A DNA stretch of 64,000 nt, from the NCBI GenBank assembly GCA_035416745.1, contig DAOLNV010000001.1:62001-126000 (forward strand), written 5' to 3'. The translations under genes were made by a program, and so were the position numbers. The number at the start of each line of letters is the position of its first letter. Within the stretch, counting starts at the first letter, position 1. Below, one piece after another: positions 42,160-50,951 of the stretch. This DNA comes from Candidatus Hydrogenedentota bacterium. Its GTDB lineage: Bacteria; Hydrogenedentota; Hydrogenedentia; Hydrogenedentales; SLHB01. The notes beneath the pieces were generated by a model. The model was not told the origin of the DNA, made no database searches, and was given only the letters and a program-made list of their open reading frames with translations.

Positions 42160-42893
42160 GCGAATTCGAGGGGAAAGTTGTTCTGGTGACCGGAGGCACG
42201 CGGGGCATTGGCCGGGCATGCGCCGAGTATTTTTCGAACAGGGGCGCCAAGGTGGCGTTGTGCGGACGCACTATCGACACGGCTACGGCCGCTGCCGAAG
42301 ATATCGGGGGCGATACCCGCGCATTCCAGGCCGATATGGGGGACCCGGAGGCGCCCGCGGCGCTCGTGTCGGCGGTTGAGCAAGCGATCGGGCCCGTGGC
42401 GATTCTGGTTAACAACGCCGGTCTCGCTCGTGACACCCTGCTCATGCGCATGAAAGACGACGACTGGGCGCAGGTCATCGATGCGAACCTGACCGGGGTG
42501 TTCCGCTGCTGCCGGGCGGTGGTGCGCGGCATGATGAAACAGCGCTGGGGGCGTATCATCAACATCTCGAGCGTTATCGGACTCGCCGGGCAGGCCGGCC
42601 AGGCCAATTACGCCGCGTCGAAAGCGGGCCTTCTGGGCCTCACCAAATCGCTGGCCCGCGAACTCGGCTCGCGCAACATCACCGTCAACGCGGTTGCGCC
42701 GGGACTCATTGACACCGAGATGACCGCGGTGATTCAGGGCGAGCAGCGTGAAGCGGTGTTGGCACGGATTCCCCTCGGGCGCGCGGGTACGCCTCAGGAA
42801 GTCGCGGGCCTCGTCGGTTATCTCGCCTCGGATGCCGCCGCCTACATTACCGGCGCCACCATCACCATCGACGGCGGCCTGATAATGCATTAA
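42156..42893 (+). CDS. fabG: 3-oxoacyl-ACP reductase
   Basis: This NADPH-dependent enzyme reduces 3-oxoacyl-ACP. TGGTRGIG binds the cofactor and NNAG stabilises the fold. The catalytic set Ser139, Tyr152 and Lys156 is present in NISSVIGLAGQAGQANYAASKAG-type order. The end TGATITIDGGL is family-typical. 245 residues. The start overlaps the fabD stop by four bases with AAAGGA six bases upstream. It converges on lptB. Confidence 0.97.
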   Translation: MSEFEGKVVLVTGGTRGIGRACAEYFSNRGAKVALCGRTIDTATAAAEDIGGDTRAFQADMGDPEAPAALVSAVEQAIGPVAILVNNAGLARDTLLMRMKDDDWAQVIDANLTGVFRCCRAVVRGMMKQRWGRIINISSVIGLAGQAGQANYAASKAGLLGLTKSLARELGSRNITVNAVAPGLIDTEMTAVIQGEQREAVLARIPLGRAGTPQEVAGLVGYLASDAAAYITGATITIDGGLIMH

Positions 42894-42928
42894 AGGCCGG
42901 CCGGACCCGCCGGAGACAAGGGCTTCCT

Positions 42929-43690
42929 CTATTTCGCTTCGCCGTCGAAATCCATCTTGAACCGTTCGCCGAGGTAGGTGCGGCGGGCGATGGGGTTTTC
43001 GGCGATTTCGCGGGGCGTGCCGGCTACGCTGATGCTGCCTTCGCTGATGATGTAGGCGCGGTCGGTTATCTCGAGGGTTTCACGGACGTTGTGGTCGGTG
43101 ATGAGGACGCCGATCCCGCTCTTCTTGAGCTGGGCGACGGTTTCCTGGAGGTCGGCCACGGCAATGGGGTCGATGCCGGCGAACGGCTCGTCGAGCAGGA
43201 AGACTTTGGGGCTGGTGACGAGTGCGCGACAGATCTCCGTGCGGCGCCGCTCTCCGCCCGACAGGGTATAGGCTGGGTTGTCGGCCACGTGGGTAATGCC
43301 CATTTCGTCGAGGAGAGCGTCGGCCCGGGCTCTACGCTCGCCGGAGGTCATCGGCAAGTACTCCATGATGGCGAGGAGGTTCTGGCGCACCGTGAGTTTG
43401 CGGAACACCGACGGTTCCTGGGGAAGGTAGGCCATGCCTTCGCGGGCCCGGCGGTACATAGGGAGCCTGGTTACATCCCGCTCCTGGAAATAGATGCGTC
43501 CGGCGTTGGGCCGCAAGAGTCCCACGATCATACGGAAGGTGGTGGTCTTTCCGGCGCCGTTGGGACCCAGCAATCCCACGATTTCGCCGGGATTCAATTC
43601 GATGCAGACATCCCGCACGACCACGCGGCGCTTGAACTGTTTAACAAGCCCGTCGGTTCGCAACAAGACGTGATTGGTGGTTTCGGACAC
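42929..43690 (-). CDS. lptB: LPS export ABC transporter ATPase LptB
   Basis: This ATPase powers extraction of lipopolysaccharide from the inner membrane with LptFG. Walker A GPNGAGKTT (42-50), signature LSGGERRRTEICRAL, Walker B FLLDEPFAGIDP and the switch LITDHNVRETL are characteristic of LptB rather than other ABC proteins. 253 residues. It ends a six-gene minus-strand chain with lptA- and lptC-like genes. lptF and lptG are not in the window. Confidence 0.93.
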   Translation of the reverse strand: MSETTNHVLLRTDGLVKQFKRRVVVRDVCIELNPGEIVGLLGPNGAGKTTTFRMIVGLLRPNAGRIYFQERDVTRLPMYRRAREGMAYLPQEPSVFRKLTVRQNLLAIMEYLPMTSGERRARADALLDEMGITHVADNPAYTLSGGERRRTEICRALVTSPKVFLLDEPFAGIDPIAVADLQETVAQLKKSGIGVLITDHNVRETLEITDRAYIISEGSISVAGTPREIAENPIARRTYLGERFKMDFDGEAK

Positions 43691-43712
43691 GCAACGTTCC
43701 TCGTGACTGGGA

Positions 43713-44591
43713 CTACTGGGCGGCCTTCTGAGCGACGAACTTCGGGAAGGCCGCTTCGAACAGGCCGCGGTTCAGCTTGATGAGCTCGGGGCCGGATTCC
43801 GGTTTCGCATTGACCAGAGCCTGGACAGGTTCGGGCAGCGCCACGCCTTGCCATGCGGCCGCATCGTAGAAGTCTTTTCTCTGAAGCGCCTTGTTGAGCT
43901 GCCCGACGAAGTCTTTTTTCATGTCGGGGGTCAACTGGGCGTCGGGCGCGAGCGCGTTAAACTGGGCCCGGGCGTCTTCCGGCAACAGGGAGATCAGACG
44001 CTTGCCGGGAGAGGGGGCGTCGGCGGCAGCCTGTGCTTTGATGGCGGGAATGATTCCCTGCCAATCTTTCACGTCGGCAACCGTGAGGAGCATGGGGTCG
44101 GCGGGTTCTGCTTCTCCCCCCACGCCTTCGAGCGACATGTTGGTCATGGTCATGTCGTCCATTTCGATGCCGCCGTCTTCCAGGTTATAGGTGAACCTCG
44201 ACGCGGAGACCCCTTGGAACTGTTCGGAATCGATGTTTACCTGGTCCGTGAAGACCAGCGTATCGGCTGCCAAGTCCAGCACGGCTGTTTGCGAGGAGAT
44301 GGCGCCGATTTCTCCTTCGACATTTACGTTGCCCGTCAGATCGACTTTCTGGGGCTGTTCGCCCGGCTGCCATTCGAATACGATCTCGTTAGCCTTGATG
44401 TCGAGGGGTTTTTCTCCGGTGTTCCTGGGGAACAGCGTCAGGGCGACGCCCCCCTGCATATGCCAGCGTCCCTCGGCGATCTTGACCTTTGGCGCTTTGG
44501 TGATGCTCATACGGTCGAACTTCATCTCGCCTGCCTGGGCCATGGCCGCCAAGGTTATCGCGAGCGCGAATACCAGCATCCGCTTCTTCAT
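43713..44591 (-). CDS. LptA/OstA-like periplasmic protein
   Basis: This 292-residue protein has a signal peptide (MLVFALAITLAAMAQAGE). An OstA-like beta-jellyroll region follows (about 25-150), with repeated strands such as PLDIKANEIVFEWQ, VDLTGNVNVEGEIG and LVFTDQVNIDSEQF. The C-terminal 120 residues are helical and not found in standard LptA. Position between lptC-like and lptB genes supports a bridge role in LPS transport. Its start overlaps the lptC-like stop codon by four bases. Confidence 0.78.
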   Translation of the reverse strand: MKKRMLVFALAITLAAMAQAGEMKFDRMSITKAPKVKIAEGRWHMQGGVALTLFPRNTGEKPLDIKANEIVFEWQPGEQPQKVDLTGNVNVEGEIGAISSQTAVLDLAADTLVFTDQVNIDSEQFQGVSASRFTYNLEDGGIEMDDMTMTNMSLEGVGGEAEPADPMLLTVADVKDWQGIIPAIKAQAAADAPSPGKRLISLLPEDARAQFNALAPDAQLTPDMKKDFVGQLNKALQRKDFYDAAAWQGVALPEPVQALVNAKPESGPELIKLNRGLFEAAFPKFVAQKAAQ

Positions 44592-45169
44592 GATTCACTT
44601 CTCCCTGCCAGTGTCACGTCGCCCGTCAGGTTGTCGAGCAACAATGCGTCTTCGTCCGCGTGAAACTCGAGATTGTCTGCGCTCAATTGGGTTCCTTCGT
44701 CGGTGATATGCACGGGTTTTTCCGTCTTTGCCATTCGTTCCTCGTCGCGCCAGACCAGGTCCTGCATGTCGATCCGCATCGTTCCGCGCTCAAGAACCAC
44801 GTTTCCTTCCATAGTAGCGGTTTTTGTTTCCTGGTCAAAGCGGCCGCGTTCCGCCCCTATTGTGGTCAGCAGGTTATCGCGGCCGTAAATCTCGGCTTCC
44901 ACCTGTTCGAGGACGGCCATCCCCTCGATAGTGATCGACACTCTGGGCGTGCGCATCACGAAGGACGGCCGTGGCTCGACCCCGCCCGGAGCGGCCCGGT
45001 AAAAGAAGAACTCGGTCATCTGGGCATTGGCGGCGGGCGGCAGCGCGGCATCATCCGAGGCGGCTGCAACAGGCGGCTGGGGCGGTTGGGGCGGCGGCTG
45101 TTTCGAGCCGCAAGACGTCAACGCGGCGCCCGCGGCACATACCATGATGATAAGCAGGTGCGGCTTCAT
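44588..45169 (-). CDS. LptC-like lipoprotein
   Basis: This 193-residue protein has a lipoprotein signal ending LTSC. A Pro/Gln-rich linker follows, then a beta-jellyroll (GDMRTPRVSITIEGMAVLEQVE-like segments, KTATMEGNVVLERGTMRIDMQDLVW). LptC normally has a transmembrane anchor; a lipid anchor would replace it here. The gene overlaps coaX upstream and the lptA-like gene downstream by four bases each. Confidence 0.72.
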   Translation of the reverse strand: MKPHLLIIMVCAAGAALTSCGSKQPPPQPPQPPVAAASDDAALPPAANAQMTEFFFYRAAPGGVEPRPSFVMRTPRVSITIEGMAVLEQVEAEIYGRDNLLTTIGAERGRFDQETKTATMEGNVVLERGTMRIDMQDLVWRDEERMAKTEKPVHITDEGTQLSADNLEFHADEDALLLDNLTGDVTLAGRSES

Positions 45170-45942
45170 GCGGCGCCTTTTCGGTTTTTCAGAAACACGG
45201 CCCGGAGTCCCTTCAAGGTGAGGTGGGGGTCGACATAGTCAATGCGGGTGGCGATGCCGGCCACCAGTTCCGCGAATCCGCCGGTGGCCAGAACGAGGGG
45301 CTTGTCGCCCATCTCGGCGGTCATGCGCAGGATGAGGCCGTCGACCAAATCGGCATAGCCATAGGTCAGGCCCGAGCGAATGTGGTCGATGGTGTTTTTC
45401 CCGATAACATGGGGCGGGCGGATGATCTCGACGCTGGGGAGTTTCGCGCATTTCTCGAAGAGAGCGTCGGCCCCCGTCTTGATGCCGGGGACAATGATGC
45501 CGCCCCGGTACTCGCTCTGAGCGGTGATCGCGTCGAACGTGGTCGCCGTGCCGAAATCGATAACGATGAGGGGTCCCTTGTGTTCTTCAAGCGCCCCGAC
45601 GGCGTTGACGATGCGGTCGGCCCCGACTTCCTTCGGGTTGTCGACCTGAATCACGAGTCCGGTCTTGATGCCCGGCTCGACGAAGACCAGCTCGGCGCCG
45701 AAATGACCGGCGCACAGGTCCATAAGCGCGGCGTTCAAAGAGGGTACCACGCTTGATACGCAGCACCCGTTGACGGCCTCTGGCTCAAGGCCTTCCGCTT
45801 GCAGCAACATGGTGAGGAACACGCGCAATTCGTCGCTGGTCTGGTAATTGCCCGAGATGCTGCGCCAATGGGCGCGCAGCTCGGGTCCTTCGTACAGGCC
45901 AATGGCGGTGACCGTGTTTCCGACATCCATCACGAGCAGCAT
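45166..45942 (-). CDS. coaX: Type III pantothenate kinase
   Basis: This enzyme carries out the first step of coenzyme A synthesis. It shows the ASKHA-fold motifs DVGNT (6-10), VGADRIVNAVGA, and DFGTATTFD (about 129-137), and the later PGIKTGADALF. 258 residues is typical. The start overlaps the birA stop by 13 bases, and its stop overlaps the lptC-like start. coaX next to birA is a common arrangement. Confidence 0.96.
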   Translation of the reverse strand: MLLVMDVGNTVTAIGLYEGPELRAHWRSISGNYQTSDELRVFLTMLLQAEGLEPEAVNGCCVSSVVPSLNAALMDLCAGHFGAELVFVEPGIKTGLVIQVDNPKEVGADRIVNAVGALEEHKGPLIVIDFGTATTFDAITAQSEYRGGIIVPGIKTGADALFEKCAKLPSVEIIRPPHVIGKNTIDHIRSGLTYGYADLVDGLILRMTAEMGDKPLVLATGGFAELVAGIATRIDYVDPHLTLKGLRAVFLKNRKGAA

Positions 45943-46685
45943 GGTTCATCCTCCATCCACTCGAGGGGTTCTCCAAACAACACGCGGCGCACTCCGGCGG
46001 GGGTGTCGAGGACTAGCCCGCCGCGGGCGTCGACGGCGGTCACAAAGCCCTCAATACCTTGGTAGCGCACCCGGCGGCCCTCGATATCACATGCCGTTGC
46101 CCATTCCCGGCGGGCCTTCTCGGCCCCGCCTTCCCGCAATGAGCAGACGCGGTCATCCAGAGCGGTCAGCACCCGCCGAAGGAGTTCACCGCGGTCCACC
46201 TCCGCGCCGGTGGCCAGAAAGAGGGATGTAGCCGTGTCGCGCACGCCGGGCGGAAAATCTTCGGTGCGGTGGCGCACGTTGATTCCGATTCCTGCGACCG
46301 TCGTGCCGCTGCGGTTTTCGACCAAAATACCACAAATTTTTCGTTTATCAATAAGCAGATCATTGGGCCACTTGATATGCGGCGTGCAAATGCATCGCAG
46401 CCCGTCGCGCACCGCGAGAGGGGCGGCGAACTCGAGTCCGTCCACGTTGCCTCGGAACGCCACGCTGAACCACAGCCCGAGGCCGGGCGCGCTGTGCCAG
46501 GGCCGGCCGTGCCGTCCGCGTCCCTCCGTCTGGTGTTCGGCCACGACCACCGTGCCATCGCTGCCGCTGTTGAGGGCGCGCGTGCTGGTGGAATCGACGG
46601 AATCAAATACGAGAATGCGGGAACCCACGACGCGCGTGTGCAGCGGCTGCACGAAGAGAGAATCCTCTGAAGCAGGGTTACGCAT
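45930..46685 (-). CDS. birA: Biotin-[acetyl-CoA-carboxylase] ligase
   Basis: This enzyme attaches biotin to the carrier of acetyl-CoA carboxylase. GRGRHGRPW (about 55-63), KWPNDLLID and GILVENRSG are diagnostic, and the C-terminal SH3-like domain is present. The N-terminal DNA-binding domain of bifunctional BirA is absent, so it is not a repressor. 251 residues. ATG 46685 lies inside the end of nadC (eight-base overlap). Confidence 0.94.
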   Translation of the reverse strand: MRNPASEDSLFVQPLHTRVVGSRILVFDSVDSTSTRALNSGSDGTVVVAEHQTEGRGRHGRPWHSAPGLGLWFSVAFRGNVDGLEFAAPLAVRDGLRCICTPHIKWPNDLLIDKRKICGILVENRSGTTVAGIGINVRHRTEDFPPGVRDTATSLFLATGAEVDRGELLRRVLTALDDRVCSLREGGAEKARREWATACDIEGRRVRYQGIEGFVTAVDARGGLVLDTPAGVRRVLFGEPLEWMEDEPCCS

Positions 46686-47511
46686 TTTCGATGAGCAACG
46701 ACAGGTCCACCGAGGGGGCGGAATGTGTGAGTTCCCCGACGGAAATGTAGTGGACGCCCGTCTCGGCAATGGCGCGGACCCGGGCAAGGGTCACATTTCC
46801 GCTGGCCTCGAGCACGACGTTGCGTTTTTTCGCGAGTTTGACGGCCTTGGCCATCATTTCGAGGCTCATGTTGTCGAGCAGTATTGAGTCGGCGCCCGCA
46901 TCGAGGGCCTCTTTCAGCTCTGTCAGATTGGTGACCTCAACGCCCACTTTCATAAGGTGATGGGTGCCCCGGATGGTCTTGTGGACCGCGTTGCCTACGC
47001 CGCCCGCGGCCACAATGTGGTTCTCCTTTATCAGAACGCCGTCAAACAGGCCGAAGCGGTGATTGGCGCCGCCGCCGTGCATGACGGCTTGCTTCTCGAG
47101 GCTTCGCATCAGGGGCGTCGTCTTGCGAGTGTCGCAGATCCGCGTATCGAGGCCGTCCACCGCGTCGGCGTATTGGCGGGTGATCGTTGCGATCCCCGAG
47201 AGTCGCTGCACGAAATTGAGCGCCACCCGCTCGCCGGTCAATACTGCCGCGGTGTTTCCCTCGAAGCGGGCCAGCACGTCTCCCGAGACAAACCGGGCGC
47301 CATCTTCCACGGCCTCCCAGTGCTGCACACGCGCTTTGAGCATGTCGAAGACCGAGCGGAAGACGGCGATGCCGCTCAAGACGCCGTCCTGCTTTGCGGT
47401 CAAGCGTACCCGGCACCGCGCGTCCGCGGGCACGGTCAACTTCGTGGTGACGTCGCCCTGCCCGACATCTTCCCCAAGCGCCTCGCGCACCAATCTGCGT
47501 AATCCGAGCAT
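46678..47511 (-). CDS. nadC: Nicotinate-nucleotide pyrophosphorylase (carboxylating)
   Basis: This enzyme makes nicotinate mononucleotide from quinolinate in NAD synthesis. The segment RKTTPLMRSLEKQAVMHGGG with NHRFGLFDGVLIKENHI is diagnostic, as is LDNMSLEMMAKAV. 277 residues. AAAGGA lies eight bases before ATG 47511. It is the first gene of a chain of six minus-strand genes, five of whose junctions overlap or are very close. Confidence 0.96.
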   Translation of the reverse strand: MLGLRRLVREALGEDVGQGDVTTKLTVPADARCRVRLTAKQDGVLSGIAVFRSVFDMLKARVQHWEAVEDGARFVSGDVLARFEGNTAAVLTGERVALNFVQRLSGIATITRQYADAVDGLDTRICDTRKTTPLMRSLEKQAVMHGGGANHRFGLFDGVLIKENHIVAAGGVGNAVHKTIRGTHHLMKVGVEVTNLTELKEALDAGADSILLDNMSLEMMAKAVKLAKKRNVVLEASGNVTLARVRAIAETGVHYISVGELTHSAPSVDLSLLIENA

Positions 47512-47781
47512 TCTGCGTCCTTTCCGGTGGATCGGGCGGCGATCCTACCACGAAAACCGTTCCGAAAGCGATGCAATGAGGGGGACTCAAGTCCTCAAGT
47601 GTTTTTTGACGGTCTTACGAGCGTTGGAACAGGGCCACCCCTCACCGGTCGGCGTCGAAACCTCCGGCGGCTGGCTTTTGTGGCCTTCCACGTGGCCAGA
47701 TTTCAGCCTCCGCGGATACCTTCGACGGCCGGGCGGCGCCGGAACGGGCGGTTTTCGAGCCTCATGGGCGGCATCATACGC

Positions 47782-49056
47782 CTACCGCTCGTCCACGGGA
47801 ATCCATTTGCGTTCTTTTTCACCCGTATAGATTTGGCGGGGGCGGTGAATTCGCCCGGTTCGCTCGAGGCGCATTTCGCGCCACTGGGCTATCCAGCCCG
47901 GGATCCGCCCCAGCGCGAACATCACCGTGAACATATTCGTGGGAATGCCGATGGCCCGGTAGATGATGCCGCTGTAGAAGTCGACGTTCGGGTACAGTTT
48001 GCGCTCGATGAAGAAATCGTCTTTCAACGCGACTTCTTCGAGATGTTTCGCGACGTCCAGCAGCGGGTCCGTGGCGCCCAATTCGTCGAGCACATCGTCG
48101 CAGGCCTCCTTGAGGATTCGGGCCCGCGGATCGAGGTTTTTGTAGACCCGGTGGCCGAATCCCATCAGGCGGAAGCTCGAATTCTTGTCTTTGGCCATCT
48201 TGATATACTTCTGATGATCACCGCCGTCATTCACGATTCGCTCGAGCATTTCGATTACGGCCTGATTTGCGCCGCCATGCAGGGGTCCCCAGAGCGCGGA
48301 AATGCCCGCCGACACCGACGCGAACAGATTTGCCTGGCTGCTGCCGACCATGCGTACCGTCGAGGTGCTGCAGTTCTGCTCGTGGTCGGCGTGGAGGATC
48401 AGCAGGAGGTCGAGAGCACGCTCGATCACGGGCGACACTTCGTACGGCTCCGCGGGATGGCCAAACATCATGCGCAGGAAGTTGGCGGCGTAACTCAATT
48501 CGGCCAGCGGATACATAATGGGCTCGCCGCGGAACTTCTTGTAAGAGTAAGCGGCGAGGGTCTTTGCCTTTGCCAGCAGATACATGATTGCTTTGTCGAC
48601 CGTCTCGGGCGTATTGGCCTCGGGGTAAAACGCCGACATACTCGATACCATCGCGGACAGGATGGCCATCGGGTGTGAATGAGGGGGATAGTGGTCGAAC
48701 ACGTTGATCATGCTCTCGTGCGCATAGCTGTTCAGAGTGAGCTGTCTGCGCCACTCGATCAATTCTTGACGGTCGGGAAGATGGCCATAGATAAGGAGGT
48801 GGCAGACCTCGGGGAACCGCGCGCCGCCGGCCAGCTCTTCGATCGGATAGCCGCGGTACCGCAAGATGCCTTTTTCGCCGTCAATGAACGTGATGGCGCT
48901 TTCGCACGAGCCCGTGTTGGCATAGCCGGGATCCAGGGTGATGTACCCCGTGGCCGAACGCAGCGACGTGATGTCGAGGGCCTTTTCCCCCTCGGTGCCT
49001 TCAACTACACGGAGTTCAAACTCTTTTTCGTCGATCACCAGTTTCGCTGAACTCAT
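47782..49056 (-). CDS. gltA: Citrate synthase
   Basis: This enzyme condenses acetyl-CoA with oxaloacetate in the TCA cycle. The catalytic histidines and aspartate lie in LHADHEQNCSTSTVR, GPLHGGANQAV and GFGHRVYKNLDPRA; the last third contains VDFYSGIIYRAIGIP. 424 residues, as in hexameric (type II) enzymes. ATG 49056 is chosen: GGGGGGAG lies nine bases upstream, although the frame stays open for 39 more codons. Confidence 0.96.
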   Translation of the reverse strand: MSSAKLVIDEKEFELRVVEGTEGEKALDITSLRSATGYITLDPGYANTGSCESAITFIDGEKGILRYRGYPIEELAGGARFPEVCHLLIYGHLPDRQELIEWRRQLTLNSYAHESMINVFDHYPPHSHPMAILSAMVSSMSAFYPEANTPETVDKAIMYLLAKAKTLAAYSYKKFRGEPIMYPLAELSYAANFLRMMFGHPAEPYEVSPVIERALDLLLILHADHEQNCSTSTVRMVGSSQANLFASVSAGISALWGPLHGGANQAVIEMLERIVNDGGDHQKYIKMAKDKNSSFRLMGFGHRVYKNLDPRARILKEACDDVLDELGATDPLLDVAKHLEEVALKDDFFIERKLYPNVDFYSGIIYRAIGIPTNMFTVMFALGRIPGWIAQWREMRLERTGRIHRPRQIYTGEKERKWIPVDER

Positions 49057-49349
49057 ATGTTCTATCTCCCCCCGGTGGGTGACCTGGTTGAACAGCGCGA
49101 ATGGGTACACTCCCTTGGGCGGCACCCCATATAAACGCACCTTTCTATGCGCAATCGATGAATGGGTAATCATGAAGCCGACAATGCCGCCCCAGCGGGG
49201 CGAACTCTAACGAAACAGCCCCCGTAATGTCAACTCTCTGGCGCGCAATGCGATAGCGCGATACGGGCATATGCACACGGGAACCCGTCGCATGGGTGTC
49301 CCGTTGCCCGGGATGAAAGTGGGCACCGCTCTGACGCGGCGTTCGCGCG

Positions 49350-50672
49350 TTATGCCGGGGCCTCCACTCCGAGAAGACTTGTCAACTTGCGCCTGACCTC
49401 GCCTTCGTCAAACGTGCCAAGGTAATGGACCACGCCGTCACGACCTATTAGGACAAACCACGGCGTCCGTTGGCCTTTGTACCGTTCCAAGGTCGAGCGC
49501 CCCTGTCCATCAATCGCCACGGGGCAGGTAAGGCTGTTTTCTTCTATCCACGTTCGCACGTTGGCGGCATCCGCCGCCTGGGCGCCGTCCAACGATGAGA
49601 CAATGGCCACGGTCTCGAGTCCTTCGCCGCCGTGTTCTTGTTTCAGAGCCTGAAGCTTCTGGGCGATTTCGACGCTCTGGCCGCCTTCGGGCTCGACAAA
49701 GGCGAGCGCAACAACCTTGCCTTTCAGAGTCTGAGGCGAGGGGGACTGCTCGCCCACCCACGTCACATCCCAATCAGGCGCCGGCTTGCCCAAGACCTCG
49801 AGTTGCGCCAGCATGTTCTCCGCAAACCGCGTGATCTGCGGTTCAGTGGACGTTTTCGTGAGCTGGGTCAGGATCTTCGCGGCCTGGTCGTATTCACCCT
49901 TGTCTACTCGCGCCATAGCATCGAATACCTTGCCGCGCGGAATGAGGTCCTTGGCGCGCTCGCTCTCGGCATGAGCGGGTTGCGCTTCGACGAACTGCTC
50001 GAGCGTCTGCACGCCTTTGTCGTATGCGCGGTCGAGCAAGTATGCCAGGCCCAGCGCGAACATGAAGTCGCCTTTCGTGGACTGTGAGACGCTTTCGATC
50101 TTTGGCTGGGTACTCTCGAGCAACGTAACGGCATCCGCGGCCCTGCCGGTATCCGTGTACATCCGCGCAAGTTCCACGGCCTTGCTTACATTGTCCGGGG
50201 CCATGTGTACTTCTTTCTCGAGCGCAGTGATCTTCTCCAGGCGGACCTTGGCGGTCTCAAGAAGGGCCAGGATACCTTCCGGCGGCAGAGAACCGGACTC
50301 TTGGTGAAGGGGGGCCCCGTCGGCGGTGAGCACGAACAACGTGGGTACCCCCAGGATACGGTATTGCCGCGTGATCTCAGGCGCTTTGTCCGCATCGATC
50401 TTGACGGAAACGTAGTTTTCGAGTGCCTTGATAACCGTGGGGTCGGGAAATGTGTCTCTCGCCATAATCTTGCAGGGCCCGCACCACTCCGCGTATACGT
50501 CCATGAAGATGAGCTTGTTCTCGGCTTTGGCTTGCGTTTTGGCCGCCTCCAGACTGTGTACCCACTGAATACCGTCTGACTCGGCCGTGAAACCGGGCGC
50601 GGCCGTTGTCAGCAGGGCCAGACTTAAACCAATGGCAATGATAGGCTTAGGGAACAGGGCGGTTCTCGTCAT
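49350..50672 (-). CDS. Exported double-thioredoxin-fold protein
   Basis: This 440-residue periplasmic protein has a signal peptide (IIAIGLSLALLTTAAPGF). The first thioredoxin domain is catalytically complete, with YAEWCGPCKIMARDTF and the cis-Pro GVPTLFV. A helical, TPR-like middle follows (about 140-280). The C-terminal domain is TlpA/AhpC-like (APDWDVTWVGEQSPSPQTLKGKVVALAFVEP onward) but lacks the CxxC motif. It could be a disulfide or peroxide-handling protein with one inactive domain. ATG 50672 has GGAGG seven bases upstream. Confidence 0.82.
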   Translation of the reverse strand: MTRTALFPKPIIAIGLSLALLTTAAPGFTAESDGIQWVHSLEAAKTQAKAENKLIFMDVYAEWCGPCKIMARDTFPDPTVIKALENYVSVKIDADKAPEITRQYRILGVPTLFVLTADGAPLHQESGSLPPEGILALLETAKVRLEKITALEKEVHMAPDNVSKAVELARMYTDTGRAADAVTLLESTQPKIESVSQSTKGDFMFALGLAYLLDRAYDKGVQTLEQFVEAQPAHAESERAKDLIPRGKVFDAMARVDKGEYDQAAKILTQLTKTSTEPQITRFAENMLAQLEVLGKPAPDWDVTWVGEQSPSPQTLKGKVVALAFVEPEGGQSVEIAQKLQALKQEHGGEGLETVAIVSSLDGAQAADAANVRTWIEENSLTCPVAIDGQGRSTLERYKGQRTPWFVLIGRDGVVHYLGTFDEGEVRRKLTSLLGVEAPA

Positions 50673-50951
50673 GCAACTACCTCCAGTCTTTAATGGGCGT
50701 TTGAAAAGAGCCAGTATAACCTCTGTCTTCCGCCAACACGTCAACGGTTCCGGCTGCCTTGTATTCCTGTAAACAGGCATGCTGTGTATTGGGAAATCCA
50801 GCCGGGCCCGGATGCTGCCTGGTTTTCCCGGGTCCGGGCAGTATGACAGACGGGCGGGGCGCTTTGCGACATTTGGGCCGGGCTCCGGCCGGATACGGCC
50901 GCATTACAGGAGCGGGCCCGTGATTTGCTGCCCGCGTTGCGCGCACCGGGC

